This document shows positions 1-10,002 of a stretch of 64,000 nucleotides of DNA, piece after piece (positions within the stretch are counted from its first letter, which is position 1; each line of letters opens with the position of its first letter). The notes below the pieces were generated by a model. It was not told the DNA's origin. It did not search any database and saw only the letters and a program-made list of their open reading frames with translations. The stretch covers positions 36,733 to 100,732 of the forward strand of contig ML014171.1 of NCBI GenBank assembly GCA_003615045.1, written 5' to 3'. A program made the translations under genes and the position numbers. Source of the stretch: Caulochytrium protostelioides (taxonomy: Eukaryota > Chytridiomycota > Caulochytriomycetes > Caulochytriales > Caulochytriaceae).

Positions 1-1483
1 GCGGCCTTTACGATGGCCTTTTTCTGTTCGTTCTGTTCGTGACGAGCATCGTTTGTCTCCAGTCGTCGGGTCGTGATGACTGTCTCTCATTCGCCCCCTC
101 AGGCGCATGCGCGGCGGTGTCCGATGACCGATGGATGATCGAGCCGCGTTGTGGTGGCGACCGCGACGGGGACTTGCGATGCGCTTCGCAGCGCATGCTG
201 CAATGAGTCTGTGACGACGCCCGCTCCGGTGTGTCCCTGCCGAGCGGCTCAGCCGCGCCCGGCTGAGCGGCATCTCATCGTTGCGGGGCAAGCGAGCCGT
301 CTTGAGGCTGCCGTGTTATGGTTTCCGCCGGATTCGCGGCGCGCGCGCGCCGGCGTTCACCCTGCGTGCCCGCCCGCCGGCAGGCCGCTCCCGTGGGATT
401 GGCTGATGCGGCTTGCCATGCGCTGGCCCGCGCGACGCCATTCGCCGAAGGCGGCGTTTCACGCGGCGCGCAGCCCCCGCATGGGTGTTGTCTCCCCTCT
501 TTGGGAGGCCGACGTTTCGCGCGGGCAGAGACGCCGCGCCGGGCAGAGGCGTCGCGCCGGCCGCCGCGTTGTCAGGGCATCCCGATCGGTCCCGATGCCG
601 TCGGTCGCGGGTCATAGGTCAGGCGCGCTCCCGTGGTTCGGCGGTCGCCTGGTGGGCATTCGGCAGGATCAATCGAATGCGTGTGGCTCCTTCGCATGGC
701 TTCGCTGGGGCCGTCGCCAACCGCATCCTGCATCCCGAGGTGGGCGTAGGTCCATTCGAACACGGTGAACCGACACCGGCGCCTCTCTCGGCTGGCCCAG
801 ATCCTCTGCCGGCGTCGGTTCCAGCAAGTAGGGGGCAAGTGACCACAAGATATGGTTCATGACAGACGTGCATGGCATCAACAAACCGGCAGGCATCAAC
901 AAAGCGTTGTGACGCGCCCCCGCCGCAGTGTATACCGGTCCGAGGTCTCGCGCCTTGCCTCCGCGACGCCTGCCGCACGTTGACCCGAAAGCTGAGGAAA
1001 CTTCGCTCGAAGGCGCAGTGAGAAGAAAACCCTCAGCAGCAGCGCTCGGTGATCTTTTTTTTTTCTCGATAGGATGTCCGCCAGCCGTGACCCACCGTAA
1101 TGGGCCATTGGCGAAAACCCATGACATGACACGGCGGTCGTTTTCGACCGCCATGACCTTATCTGCTGTGTTGGTCGGAAAGCCAGGCCTCTGTCCCTGA
1201 GGGCGAGGACCCGATCTTCGGAGCCGAAGGATGCGGGCGAGTTGAGAGACGCATCCCGGGCTTCGACCGCGACCACCAAGCACAGGTGGGACCATCGTCA
1301 TGCGTCCGGGTCAAAATACCCCTACCACCTTTGTATCGCCGTATACATACGCCGGTATTGATCGTTATCAACGCTGTTGTGCTGGACTATAATGCGACTC
1401 GCCGATTTAGTTCTTCAGAATCGTTTGACAGGTCTTTTGTCCATTATGCCGTGGAATATGTTAAGAGGTGGCAGGATGCGTTG

Positions 1484-1744
1484 ATGCCATGTTCACCCAA
1501 TCGATCTGAGAAAGCAGGATTTGGACACGATAGTCAAATGGATATATCCATGTATAAAGCATGGATTTTATCACATTTTAAAACCCTGGGGATTACCGTT
1601 CAGATCCCTGACGAACCGGAAACGAAGCTGCCAAAAATCAAAAGTAGATTCAATCGACTTTATAGACTGGCTCATGGGCCAACGTATAAGACGTATATGG
1701 AGATTCAGCTTTTGGAAATCGAGCTCTCTTCGACGGTCTGTTGA
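1484..1744 (+). CDS. Orphan AT-rich ORF, hypothetical or relic
   Basis: This frame encodes 86 residues from its first ATG, beginning MPCSPNRSEKAGFGHDS and ending EIELSSTVC. The frame stays open upstream to about 1286 without another ATG, so it may be the 3' part of a longer or broken gene. I recognise no family. Its base composition (about 40% GC over 1501-1620) and its codons ending in A or T are unlike every other gene in the window, where third positions are overwhelmingly G or C. That suggests transferred DNA, a mobile-element remnant, or a non-coding AT-rich island that happens to be open. The protein is basic and mixed in composition rather than low-complexity, which slightly favours a real coding origin. 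No neighbouring transposase, reverse transcriptase or terminal repeats were seen. Confidence 0.3.
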   Translation: MPCSPNRSEKAGFGHDSQMDISMYKAWILSHFKTLGITVQIPDEPETKLPKIKSRFNRLYRLAHGPTYKTYMEIQLLEIELSSTVC

Positions 1745-2815
1745 CCCCTGCTTACCCCGAAATTCGCATCCTGCCTGCTCATCGAAGCGTCTCTGGGATA
1801 AATCGCAACGATGTGCAAGCATCACTCGAATTCCGGGGTAATCATTACCCTACTAAGCATTCAGCGATGTGAAGTCTTCGCAAGACGTGCCGCAGAATCT
1901 TATACAAGCTCAGAACCACAACCTGTATCAGTTTGAAAACTCTCGTGACCCTTTTAAAACACTTTCATAGCCCCCGATTTCCCGGCATGCCAGAGACGAC
2001 GGTTCTGTCCGAATCGCCCAGTGCCGGATCGGCCTACTTTCTGCTCCCTGTCGGTTATCGTGCTGTCGGCGTGTCCCCGACCACTCTCAAGGCGGTTGTT
2101 CCTGAAGAGTCTGAACTTGTGATAAAGCGCGAAGCAGGCCGCTGTTGACACTGAGCTCTCATTCGGAGGTGTTGTTCCTCGGCGTTAGTGGAGCTGTGAA
2201 GGCCGGTGGGTGGGTCGTTGAAAGTGAGGACGAGCGTGCCCATGAGCGAGTGCGAGGGCAGAGTGTGGGCTCGGGCATGTCTATTTCGGGACGCCATTCC
2301 GCAAAGCACTTTACTTCACTTGCGGAGGCCGATCCCTACGGAGCGGGTTGTCCAAAATCCGTTGAGGTCTCACGGCATGACTACGCAGCAGGAGTGCGCA
2401 CCATCGTAGTCGCCCATCTTTGAGCAGAACACCGCCTGTCTCGCGATCCGCGTAGCAGCTATGAAGCGAGTATTGACCCATTTTGCAGCAGTATCATTGC
2501 GAAAATGGTTAAAACGACTGTCTCGCGTGAATCGTCTGGTACCGGTTGAAGCCGCGGCACTTCCGAAACGCCTCGGCCTAGCTTCCATCACGCTTCTGCA
2601 TGGCTTCGCTATCTCAAACCCTGAGCTCCTCGGATCATGTCCGGATTTTATCGTCGCCAGCGAATCGGACCCCGGCTCTGTCCGCTCGCGAGCATCACAG
2701 TATCAAGGGTCGAGACGAATGCGGCGGCAGGAATGGTGTCCCATACCGGTTTTTGTCAAGCCACGCCGCCGTGACCGAAGTACGGCGACAACGGGACGTG
2801 ACCCTTTGCGAGGTA

Positions 2816-2837
2816 GGGAGGGGTGAGGAGGGGTGGG
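2816..2837 (+). other. G-quadruplex motif
   Basis: Four guanine runs of 3, 4, 4 and 3 bases are separated by loops of 1, 6 and 1 bases (A, TGAGGA, T). This fits the common G3+N1-7 definition. It sits about 530 bp upstream of the RAD2 start. A regulatory role is only a possibility. Confidence 0.6.
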
Positions 2838-3056
2838 AGGACCCTCACGTTCGGGCGAAGAATGGGCAACACGGCACCGTTTTCTTTCTTCCCCTTTGGC
2901 GCATGGACGGCGCGGAGCGGTCACGTGGCAACAGCGGAATGACGATCGAAGAGATACTCAAGGGTCTCCATGGTTGCGCTGGGCAGTGCGAGACGGCGCT
3001 GCTGGTCGCGCTTCCGATGGGCCCGCGCGGATGTTCGCACGAGCGCTGGGTCGGAC

Positions 3057-3086
3057 CGCGCTTCCATCATACCGCGCTTCCATCAT
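3057..3086 (+). repeat. Short tandem direct repeat, two copies
   Basis: The phrase CGCGCTTCCATCATAC occurs twice back to back, with the second copy following directly on the first. It looks like a simple local duplication in non-coding DNA. Confidence 0.6.
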
Positions 3087-3362
3087 ACCCCGCCTCTTGA
3101 CCCACACGGTCTTCTGGCCGTGAGCCACCACGGATCTCCGCCTCTGGGCCGTGTGCCGACGGCGTCGCACCACCCTCCGGTCCATCACCACGACAGCCGG
3201 ATCGACCGATTGGCTCGCTTGGTCGATCCCAGTCAGCGTGATCGATCTCCCAAGCTGTTCGATTGAGGAGATCATCCTCGCCTTGGATCGCCGGTGCTTC
3301 CTGACCTTCCGCGAGTGCTTCCTGACCTCCAACTTGAGCGATACGCTTATTCGGCGGTCGCT

Positions 3363-6300
3363 ATGGGCGTGAAGGGCCTGTGGAGCCTGGTCGAGCCGGT
3401 GGCTCGGCCGGTGCGGATGGAGACCCTCCAGAACAAGCGGCTCGCGGTGGACGCGAGCATTTGGCTGCACCAGTTCCTAGCCGCGATGCGCGATGGCGAA
3501 GGCAATGCGCTGCATGGCGCGCATATCGTCGGCTTCTTTCGCCGGATATGCAAACTTCTCTTCCATGGCATTCTACCCGTATTTGTCTTTGACGGCGACG
3601 TCCCCGCCATGAAGCGCCAGACCATTCTCAGACGACGTCAGCGCAAGACCGAGCAGCAAGAAACCGTCCAAGCCACGGCCGCGAAGCTGCTCGCTACCCG
3701 CGTGAAGCTTGCCGCCGTCACCGATTTACAGCAACAGCGCGCGGCGCGAAAGTCATCGGTACCATCACCACCGTGCGGGGCTGCGAGCACAGCTCCTGTG
3801 GCAGTGGCGGCTAGTCCGGAGCCGAGCGCTGCGCATGCTTCTGGCGGCCACGGGCTGCTGGATATCGATGCCGTGGGCCAGCGCGACGCGAAGCCACCGG
3901 GGCGCGCTACAAGTAAGCGTTCCTTGTCGACACCGCCGCCATCAGAGCCCCGCCCCCTACCCGACGTCGCGTTGTCAAAACCGTCGCTCTCGCGCGGGCT
4001 AACGGGAATACAGGCGAAAAAGACAAAGCTCGATGAAGAGTTTGTCTTACCTGCGGCGTCACTGCAAGGGGACGCGTTTGTGAACGACCCGCGGATGGCG
4101 ACGCCGGACGATTTGCGGGATTTCGTCGCCGAGAATATCACGGACGCCGAGATACGGCGGCTCGATCTGGACTCCATGGCGTTCCGCGCGCTGCCGATTG
4201 AAGTGCAGCACGAGATCGTGATGGAAATGAAAACCAAGTCGCGGCACCCCTCGAAACAGCGTCTGCAAGCGATGCGCCAGCAGAAAAACGCGCTGGGGTT
4301 TAGCCATATGCAAATTCAGCATCTTGTCGACCGCCGAAAAATGATGGAGACGTATGCCGACTTTAACCGGACGGCGGGCGTTGCCGTCAATCCGCAGACC
4401 GCGATTCAAGAAGAGCGTCGCAAGAAGCTCGGTCGCAAGCTCGTGCCTCAGCGCATCGCGTCCGAGCGTGGAAAGCAGTATGTGCTCATCAAAGACGACC
4501 TGGCGGATGGCACCAGCGGATGGACTATGCAGGCCGTCCAGTCCAGCGGGAAGGCAGCGCTGGAGCGCGCGGCTCTAGCCCAGGCCGCCGCGGCGGCCGC
4601 GAAGCTTCCAATTAGCCTCCTATCGTCGTCATCCGAGAGCGATGAGAGTCATGATGACGACGAAACGAGTATTACTTACGATAGTGACGGCGTGCCGATC
4701 GATCGCGAGACGGCTGCGCATCAGCTAGTGACACAGTCGCATCTGCCGGACGGGGTCACGCCGCACGGCATGCTGATGAGCGCGGCGCAGTTTGAGGCAC
4801 AGTGGACGCACGCGATGCCCGATAGCTTTGTGCAGCAGTATCCCAATGCGACGGCCATGCTTCACATCTGGCTGCATGACAAGAGCCTTGCCGATATCTC
4901 GGCGCAGCAAGACTTGCTGGCGGCCCAGCTCGCTTCGCTGGCCGATGCCGCTGAAGGCTCGGTCGAGGCCGGTCTCCGCTCAGGTCTGGACTTCTATGCC
5001 CAGTTCCTGGTGGCGCTGGCTTATTGGAAAGAAACAGGGTGTGTCCGCTGGGATCCGGATCCGACACAGACCATGACGGTCTCGACCCACGCTCCCAACA
5101 CGACGACTCCTACGGTCGATTCTGTCCTCAACGCCAAGATTGCTCCTCCGCTAATGGATGCGTCTGCTACGACGCATGAGGCTCCGCTTCCGCCGGAAGT
5201 CCCATCGTCATCACGTCTTCGTGGGTTCACACTGGACGACAGCTCCGATTCCGACAGTCTGAGCGATGCGGCGCTGACAAGGGGTCCCGTGCTTGACACG
5301 CCGCCGCAACGGCGGTCTGCCCAAGTATCGGGATCCCGGTCGCACGTCGTACCCCGATCACCGACGGCCTCTGCCGTGGCGATGACGCCACAGCAACCGT
5401 CGCGGTCGGTCCGTCGGCCCCTAGGTATCCTGCCGGCCGCCACGCTCAGCGCGATCACCGTCTCGCTCCCAACGCCTGCGGCAGCGGCAGTGCCGTCGCA
5501 ACGTCCGGTACAAGGCTTCGTGATGGAAGACAGTTCCTCGGAGGTGGCATCCGAGCACGAAAGCGACTTTGAAGATGTTCCCATGGCCGCCGGCCCGCTT
5601 GCGATGGGAGAAGCGGACGCATCCCAGCCGGTGGCCGCGTTGCCGGTCGCCCATCGACCGGCGGTCGCGCCCGCCTCGCCGGCTCTTCCGTGCATTTCCA
5701 TAGAAACGGCAGCGGGTCCTACGACTGCCGTGGCGAAGGGCCACGTTGCCACGGATGCTAATGCTAATGCTAATGCTAATGCTGATGCTGATGTTGATGG
5801 TGAGCTCACACCGGCAGGCACCCTGTCGAGCACGCCGCCCTCGCGTGTGACTGTCGACGCAATCATCACTCCGGCCCCGGAATCAGGCTTGGCTGTGAGT
5901 CGGGACGAAGCGTTTGTTTTAGATCAGGTGACGGAAGATCACGCGGTAGCCATGCCGTCTCTGGCTGATCATCCTCCCAGCGCTGAGCTCCAGGATGGAC
6001 CATCCCGCGGGGAGGCCAGCCCGGACGCGATAGGGTCCCGGTCTGCCTCGTCAATCGCGAGCGCCGGTGGCGATGCGACGACCGCCATCGCACTGAATGT
6101 GGTCGCGACACCCCTCACTTCGTCATCCGCCGTTGGCCTCGGCACCAGCAAAGGAATGATTGCGCTGCCGGACAGGCCCATGCCCGTCGGAAGCGTTTCT
6201 CTGCCTCTGGCGCTGCCGATGCGTTCAGGGCATGACAGTGTGGTGAGCCCGACGGCCGTGTCGGGCGCCAATCCCGCAGCGACCCCAGCGGCCACATCTG

Positions 6301-8348
6301 ACTCGTCGTTGCCCCGGGCTGCTTCTCGCGCGAGTCCATCCGCCCTCGGCCCGGCCGCAAGCAGCACAGAAGCCACGTGCGGTCCCGCATCGTCCGCGGT
6401 GTCAGTAGGCGAGCCCCCATCGATGGGCGATACGACACGGGCCGTCCCCGACTCGACCTGCCCGCCATGGATCACATCATCGTCGCCGGCCGTCCCCCCG
6501 AAAGCATCGCCGGTGGTCGATGACGATGCGGTCGTCGAGATCAAGTCGGAGTCCGGATCCTCCGCTGGCGCCTCGCCATTGCGCAAACCTTCGCCCCCGT
6601 CGGCGATCGACCTTGATGAGGTGGACAAGGACGAGACGATGCTGCAGCTGGCGATTCAGCAGAGCTTGCAGTCGCGTGGTCCTGTGCGTTGTCAGGCTTA
6701 CAAGCCAGAGGACCCAGCGATATCGGTCAAGCCAGAGGACCCGTCGACGCCCGTCAAGCCGGACGGCCCATCGACGCCCGTCAAGGCCGAACATCTCCTG
6801 ACTTCCGAACCCATGATGGTTGATGGCGAGGATAGCGGCGATGTGCCACCGAAGTCATCGAAACGGGTCGAGCCACCAAATTCCTCGGCCTCCGTGGTGA
6901 TCATTGAGGACGCAGACGACATGCTGGCTATGGACGCTATTTCCGAGAGCGATTTGTTGGCCGAGATGGCGGAGGTCCGCGCCGCCATCTCGCCTGAACC
7001 CACCCTGGACGCTCTTCATGGATTAACGACGGCCACGACGACGCGTCCTGGGTCCGCGCCCACGGGTCCATCGCTCGAAACGATGCGCGCCGCGCTTGAA
7101 CGAGAAACCGTGACGCTTACGATGGAGAAGCGCCGGCAAGAAAAGACGGCGTATACGGTGACTGACGACATGTCGGAGGACATTATGAAGCTGCTGGCCC
7201 TGTTCGGGATCCCGTACATCCGCGCACGGTCGGAGGCCGAGAGCCAGTGCGCGTGGCTCTTTTCCCAGGGCCTCGTGGACGGAATCGTGACCGACGATTC
7301 GGACGTGTTTCTGTTCGGCGGCACGGAAGTCTACCGCAACATGTTCTCGCAGACGCGCTATGTGGAGTGCTACCGCCGCGGTGACGTCGAGTCGCAGATG
7401 AAGCTGACGCGGGAGCGCCTGATCCATCTCGCGTACCTGCTGGGCAGCGACTATACCGACGGGCTGCCGGGCGTCGGCGCGGTGACGGCGATGGAGATCA
7501 TTGATGCGTGGCCCGGATACGCAGGTCTGGAGGCGCTCCGCACGTGGTGGCAGGAGGCCCAGCGGACTGGCGGGCTGAGCGTGCGTTCGATGGATCCGGC
7601 GGCGCGCAAGCCAATCCACCGCAAGCTGGCCAACATGAAGTCGCTCGTCATCCCGGACCACTTCCCGGACCCGCGGGTCCAGGAAGCGTATCTGCATCCG
7701 CTCGTGGACACGGACCCGGCGCCCTTCGTATGGGGCAAGCCGGACGTGGACCGGATCCGCGCCTTCTTTGCGCAGCAGCTGCAGTGGGAGGCGTCGCGGG
7801 TGGAGAAGGACCTGCAGCCCGTGCTCACCGCGATGCGCGACCGCGAGGCGACCGGCAGCCAGCGCCGTCTGGAGCATTTCTTTGGCGTCACGCACCAGGT
7901 CCGGCACCCGAGCAAGCGTGTCCAGCACGTGATCCGCCAGTGGCACGGCGAGGCCGGTCCTGCCCGCCGCGCTGACCGTGACGCGAACGGCGCGGACGGC
8001 GGCGCCCACGACGCCCACGAGCCGCTGGCTCTCCCGGAATCCATCCATCCAGCGTCCAGCGCCGCGGCGGTTACGGATGCCGCGGATGGTGGCGACGGCC
8101 CTCCGGCGGACCCATCGGGAACGCCGACCATGGGCTCAACGACCACGACCACGACCACGACGTCGCCAGCAGCTAGCGGGTCGCGTCCTCGTGGTGGCAG
8201 GCTCGGCGCTCGCTCCGGCGCCGGCCCACGCCCGAGCCAAAGCCCCAGCCCGAGCCAACGTGGTGCGAACCGCGGCAGCGGTCGCGGCGGTCGTGGCGGT
8301 CGCAGTCGCGGCGGTCGTGGCAGTCCCATGATCTCCGGTTCTCTATGA
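3363..8348 (+). CDS. RAD2: RAD2/XPG structure-specific endonuclease
   Basis: This is the 3'-side incision endonuclease of nucleotide excision repair, a nuclear protein of the FEN1 superfamily. The XPG N-domain starts at the conserved MGVKGLW. Its metal ligands fall at D30 (VDASIWLHQF) and D77 (FDGDVPAMK), the same numbers as in human XPG. The XPG I-domain lies near residues 1275-1330 with E1291/E1293 (EAESQCAW) and D1312/D1314 (TDDSDVFLFG), followed by the helix-hairpin motif LLGSDYTDGLPGVG near 1358. A PIP box, QRRLEHFF at 1500-1507, follows the core as expected for PCNA binding. The spacer also carries a UIM-like helix (about 1089-1104) and three psi-K-x-[DE] type repeats near 1117-1143. 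At 1661 residues it is longer than human XPG (1186) or yeast Rad2 (1031) because of a low-complexity spacer. The tail is RGG-rich. An upstream GTG-initiated extension was rejected in favour of the ATG at 3363. Confidence 0.97.
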   Translation: MGVKGLWSLVEPVARPVRMETLQNKRLAVDASIWLHQFLAAMRDGEGNALHGAHIVGFFRRICKLLFHGILPVFVFDGDVPAMKRQTILRRRQRKTEQQETVQATAAKLLATRVKLAAVTDLQQQRAARKSSVPSPPCGAASTAPVAVAASPEPSAAHASGGHGLLDIDAVGQRDAKPPGRATSKRSLSTPPPSEPRPLPDVALSKPSLSRGLTGIQAKKTKLDEEFVLPAASLQGDAFVNDPRMATPDDLRDFVAENITDAEIRRLDLDSMAFRALPIEVQHEIVMEMKTKSRHPSKQRLQAMRQQKNALGFSHMQIQHLVDRRKMMETYADFNRTAGVAVNPQTAIQEERRKKLGRKLVPQRIASERGKQYVLIKDDLADGTSGWTMQAVQSSGKAALERAALAQAAAAAAKLPISLLSSSSESDESHDDDETSITYDSDGVPIDRETAAHQLVTQSHLPDGVTPHGMLMSAAQFEAQWTHAMPDSFVQQYPNATAMLHIWLHDKSLADISAQQDLLAAQLASLADAAEGSVEAGLRSGLDFYAQFLVALAYWKETGCVRWDPDPTQTMTVSTHAPNTTTPTVDSVLNAKIAPPLMDASATTHEAPLPPEVPSSSRLRGFTLDDSSDSDSLSDAALTRGPVLDTPPQRRSAQVSGSRSHVVPRSPTASAVAMTPQQPSRSVRRPLGILPAATLSAITVSLPTPAAAAVPSQRPVQGFVMEDSSSEVASEHESDFEDVPMAAGPLAMGEADASQPVAALPVAHRPAVAPASPALPCISIETAAGPTTAVAKGHVATDANANANANADADVDGELTPAGTLSSTPPSRVTVDAIITPAPESGLAVSRDEAFVLDQVTEDHAVAMPSLADHPPSAELQDGPSRGEASPDAIGSRSASSIASAGGDATTAIALNVVATPLTSSSAVGLGTSKGMIALPDRPMPVGSVSLPLALPMRSGHDSVVSPTAVSGANPAATPAATSDSSLPRAASRASPSALGPAASSTEATCGPASSAVSVGEPPSMGDTTRAVPDSTCPPWITSSSPAVPPKASPVVDDDAVVEIKSESGSSAGASPLRKPSPPSAIDLDEVDKDETMLQLAIQQSLQSRGPVRCQAYKPEDPAISVKPEDPSTPVKPDGPSTPVKAEHLLTSEPMMVDGEDSGDVPPKSSKRVEPPNSSASVVIIEDADDMLAMDAISESDLLAEMAEVRAAISPEPTLDALHGLTTATTTRPGSAPTGPSLETMRAALERETVTLTMEKRRQEKTAYTVTDDMSEDIMKLLALFGIPYIRARSEAESQCAWLFSQGLVDGIVTDDSDVFLFGGTEVYRNMFSQTRYVECYRRGDVESQMKLTRERLIHLAYLLGSDYTDGLPGVGAVTAMEIIDAWPGYAGLEALRTWWQEAQRTGGLSVRSMDPAARKPIHRKLANMKSLVIPDHFPDPRVQEAYLHPLVDTDPAPFVWGKPDVDRIRAFFAQQLQWEASRVEKDLQPVLTAMRDREATGSQRRLEHFFGVTHQVRHPSKRVQHVIRQWHGEAGPARRADRDANGADGGAHDAHEPLALPESIHPASSAAAVTDAADGGDGPPADPSGTPTMGSTTTTTTTTSPAASGSRPRGGRLGARSGAGPRPSQSPSPSQRGANRGSGRGGRGGRSRGGRGSPMISGSL
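5757..5800 (+). repeat. Hexanucleotide repeat inside RAD2 spacer
   Basis: GCTAAT/GCTGAT hexamers repeat about seven times in frame and encode alternating Ala-Asn then Ala-Asp residues (NANANANADADAD). It is in-frame microsatellite expansion within the disordered spacer. Confidence 0.8.
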
Positions 8349-9633
8349 TTTAAAGATAACTAGGGGTCCGAGGACATCTCAACACGAGCGCCATACCCAC
8401 CTTGGTGCCCCCCCGGGGGATTCCCCAAGGTGGCCGTCTGTATTCGATTTATCGCCGGATGCGCCTGCCGACCACGGGCTGAAGCTCCTCTTGCCCCGAG
8501 ATGCGGCACAGCGAGGCCAGGCCATGTTAGAAGTCCAAAGCGGCCCTGAGATCGCGGTTCAGAAACCTGCTGATACTGACGACGGCCTCCTACTTGACTC
8601 GCATCACATCAACCCTCTGATCACGGCACCCTTGCGCCGGCTTTGCAATTTTTTTATTCTCGGGACCAGCAGCGTCTCTCCGTTCTCTCACGGGGTCTAT
8701 CACTGTTCCGGGAGTGAAGGAGCAACAGCTGCAGGCCGCAGCTGTCAGCGTCGTGCACGGCCGCCACGGCCGTACCGGATGGCGGCGTCGCGCCGCGTCG
8801 CCCGCCTCTCGGGCCCGCTGCCTTCACTGCCCCTGAACGGCTTCGGTGCCGTCGCCGCCCCCTTTGGCGGTGCCTTGACGGGGACCGCGGACCACCCGGC
8901 GCCAGATCCTTGTGTCCCGCCGCCGCCGCCGCCGCCGTCGCCGTCGCCGCCGCCCACGCCGTCCACGCCGCCCACGCCGCCGGCGCGGTCGCCGCCACGG
9001 GGGCCACGCTCGGCCGCGGGGGTGCATCGTGCATCGTCCGGCGCCGGCGCCGTCTCGGCAGGGACCGATAAGGCCGACCCGCCCGTTCCAGCCGCGGCCG
9101 TCCCGGGCATCGCCTCGAGCGCGGGTTCTGATCAGCGTGAGCCGTCGCGTCGTCGGGACGCGGCCGCGGCCGCTCGTGGCCGATGGCCGGTCGTCGCATC
9201 GCTCCGCCAACGAAGCGCCACGGCCACCGGACGGCATCGCGAGTAACTGGGCCGGCCCCCGTGGGTTCCTTTCCGAGTGACGCCGCCGCGAGGGACACGG
9301 TCTCTTCATCGAGGGACGCTGGGTCCTGAGACGGATACTGACGCTGCTTCTGACTCTGGCTCTGACTCGGTGGACCTGAGTCTTCCCGTTTCTTCTCCCC
9401 TCTGACGCGGGCGGTTGATTGGCATCACGCGGCCGAGCGCTGCCGCCGGGGCGGCTCGTTCTTGGATGCACCTCGCCTCGAATATCGTGACGTGCGGTGC
9501 TGGCGTGCGCCGTAGGGTATCATTCTGCGAACGGATGCACTGCTGCCGTCCGGAAAGCTTCTCCACTCGGGCCACTGCGAACGCGACGGTCTCTCCCGCG
9601 TGTTTCCCCCCGCTCTAGCGGATTTCTCACGCC
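8349..9633. other. Intergenic region between RAD2 and bHLH gene
   Basis: The 1.3 kb contains a stem-loop just after RAD2 (8397-8433), a CCG-rich stretch at about 8918-8985, and pyrimidine-rich DNA closer to the bHLH start. A frame at 8524-9246 stays open but encodes only Pro/Arg/Ala-rich sequence with no recognisable domain. An ATTGG (inverted CCAAT) lies about 215 bp before the next ATG. I read the region as the RAD2 3' end plus the bHLH promoter and leader. Confidence 0.5.
8397..8433. terminator. Stem-loop 50 bp after RAD2 stop
   Basis: Perfect 9-bp arms CCACCTTGG (8397-8405) and CCAAGGTGG (8425-8433) enclose a 19-base loop that itself contains a CCCCC/GGGGG self-complementary core. It starts 49 bp after the RAD2 stop codon, so it would lie in the 3' UTR. 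Whether it acts in 3'-end formation or mRNA stability is unknown; in eukaryotes a hairpin is not itself a terminator. Confidence 0.45.
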
Positions 9634-9951
9634 ATGGAGATGGACTTGAGACGCGCGCCGGCGATGCCGCTGCACGCCTCGATGGCGCTCGGGCTGCACA
9701 AGCCCATCTCGCCGCAGCTCGTACCGGCCTACCCGCACCTCCATACCGCACCGTTTGCGCCGTATGCCCCCTCCCACGGCTCGATGCACGGGCATCCCCA
9801 GGCGCAGGCGCTTTTTGGGGTCCACACCAGTACAGCCATGTCGTTGCAGCATCAGCACCAGCACCAGCATCAGCATCAGCATCAGCCGCACCACCATCAC
9901 CACGCGCATCACCAGCATCATCAGCACCAGCATCATCAGCATCAGGAGCAG

Positions 9952-10002
<51 letters not shown>

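Larger units (their letters stand above)
1..3362. other. Leading intergenic region, no recognised gene
   Basis: About 3.4 kb before the RAD2 gene holds no protein I recognise in any frame. The first 1.2 kb and the last 700 bp have the high GC of the rest of the window. Between about 1330 and 2650 the sequence is clearly richer in A and T; the stretch 1501-1620 is near 40% GC by hand count. Inside lie an orphan ORF, a G-quadruplex motif and a short direct repeat, listed separately. A run of about ten T follows position 1050. The part nearest 3363 presumably holds the RAD2 promoter, but I see no convincing TATA box. Confidence 0.5.

Noticed and set aside
8524-9246. Possible gene before the bHLH factor
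   Set aside because: Only Pro/Arg/Ala-rich sequence, including a CCG-repeat-coded poly-Pro; no domain and no independent support. Treated as bHLH leader or promoter.
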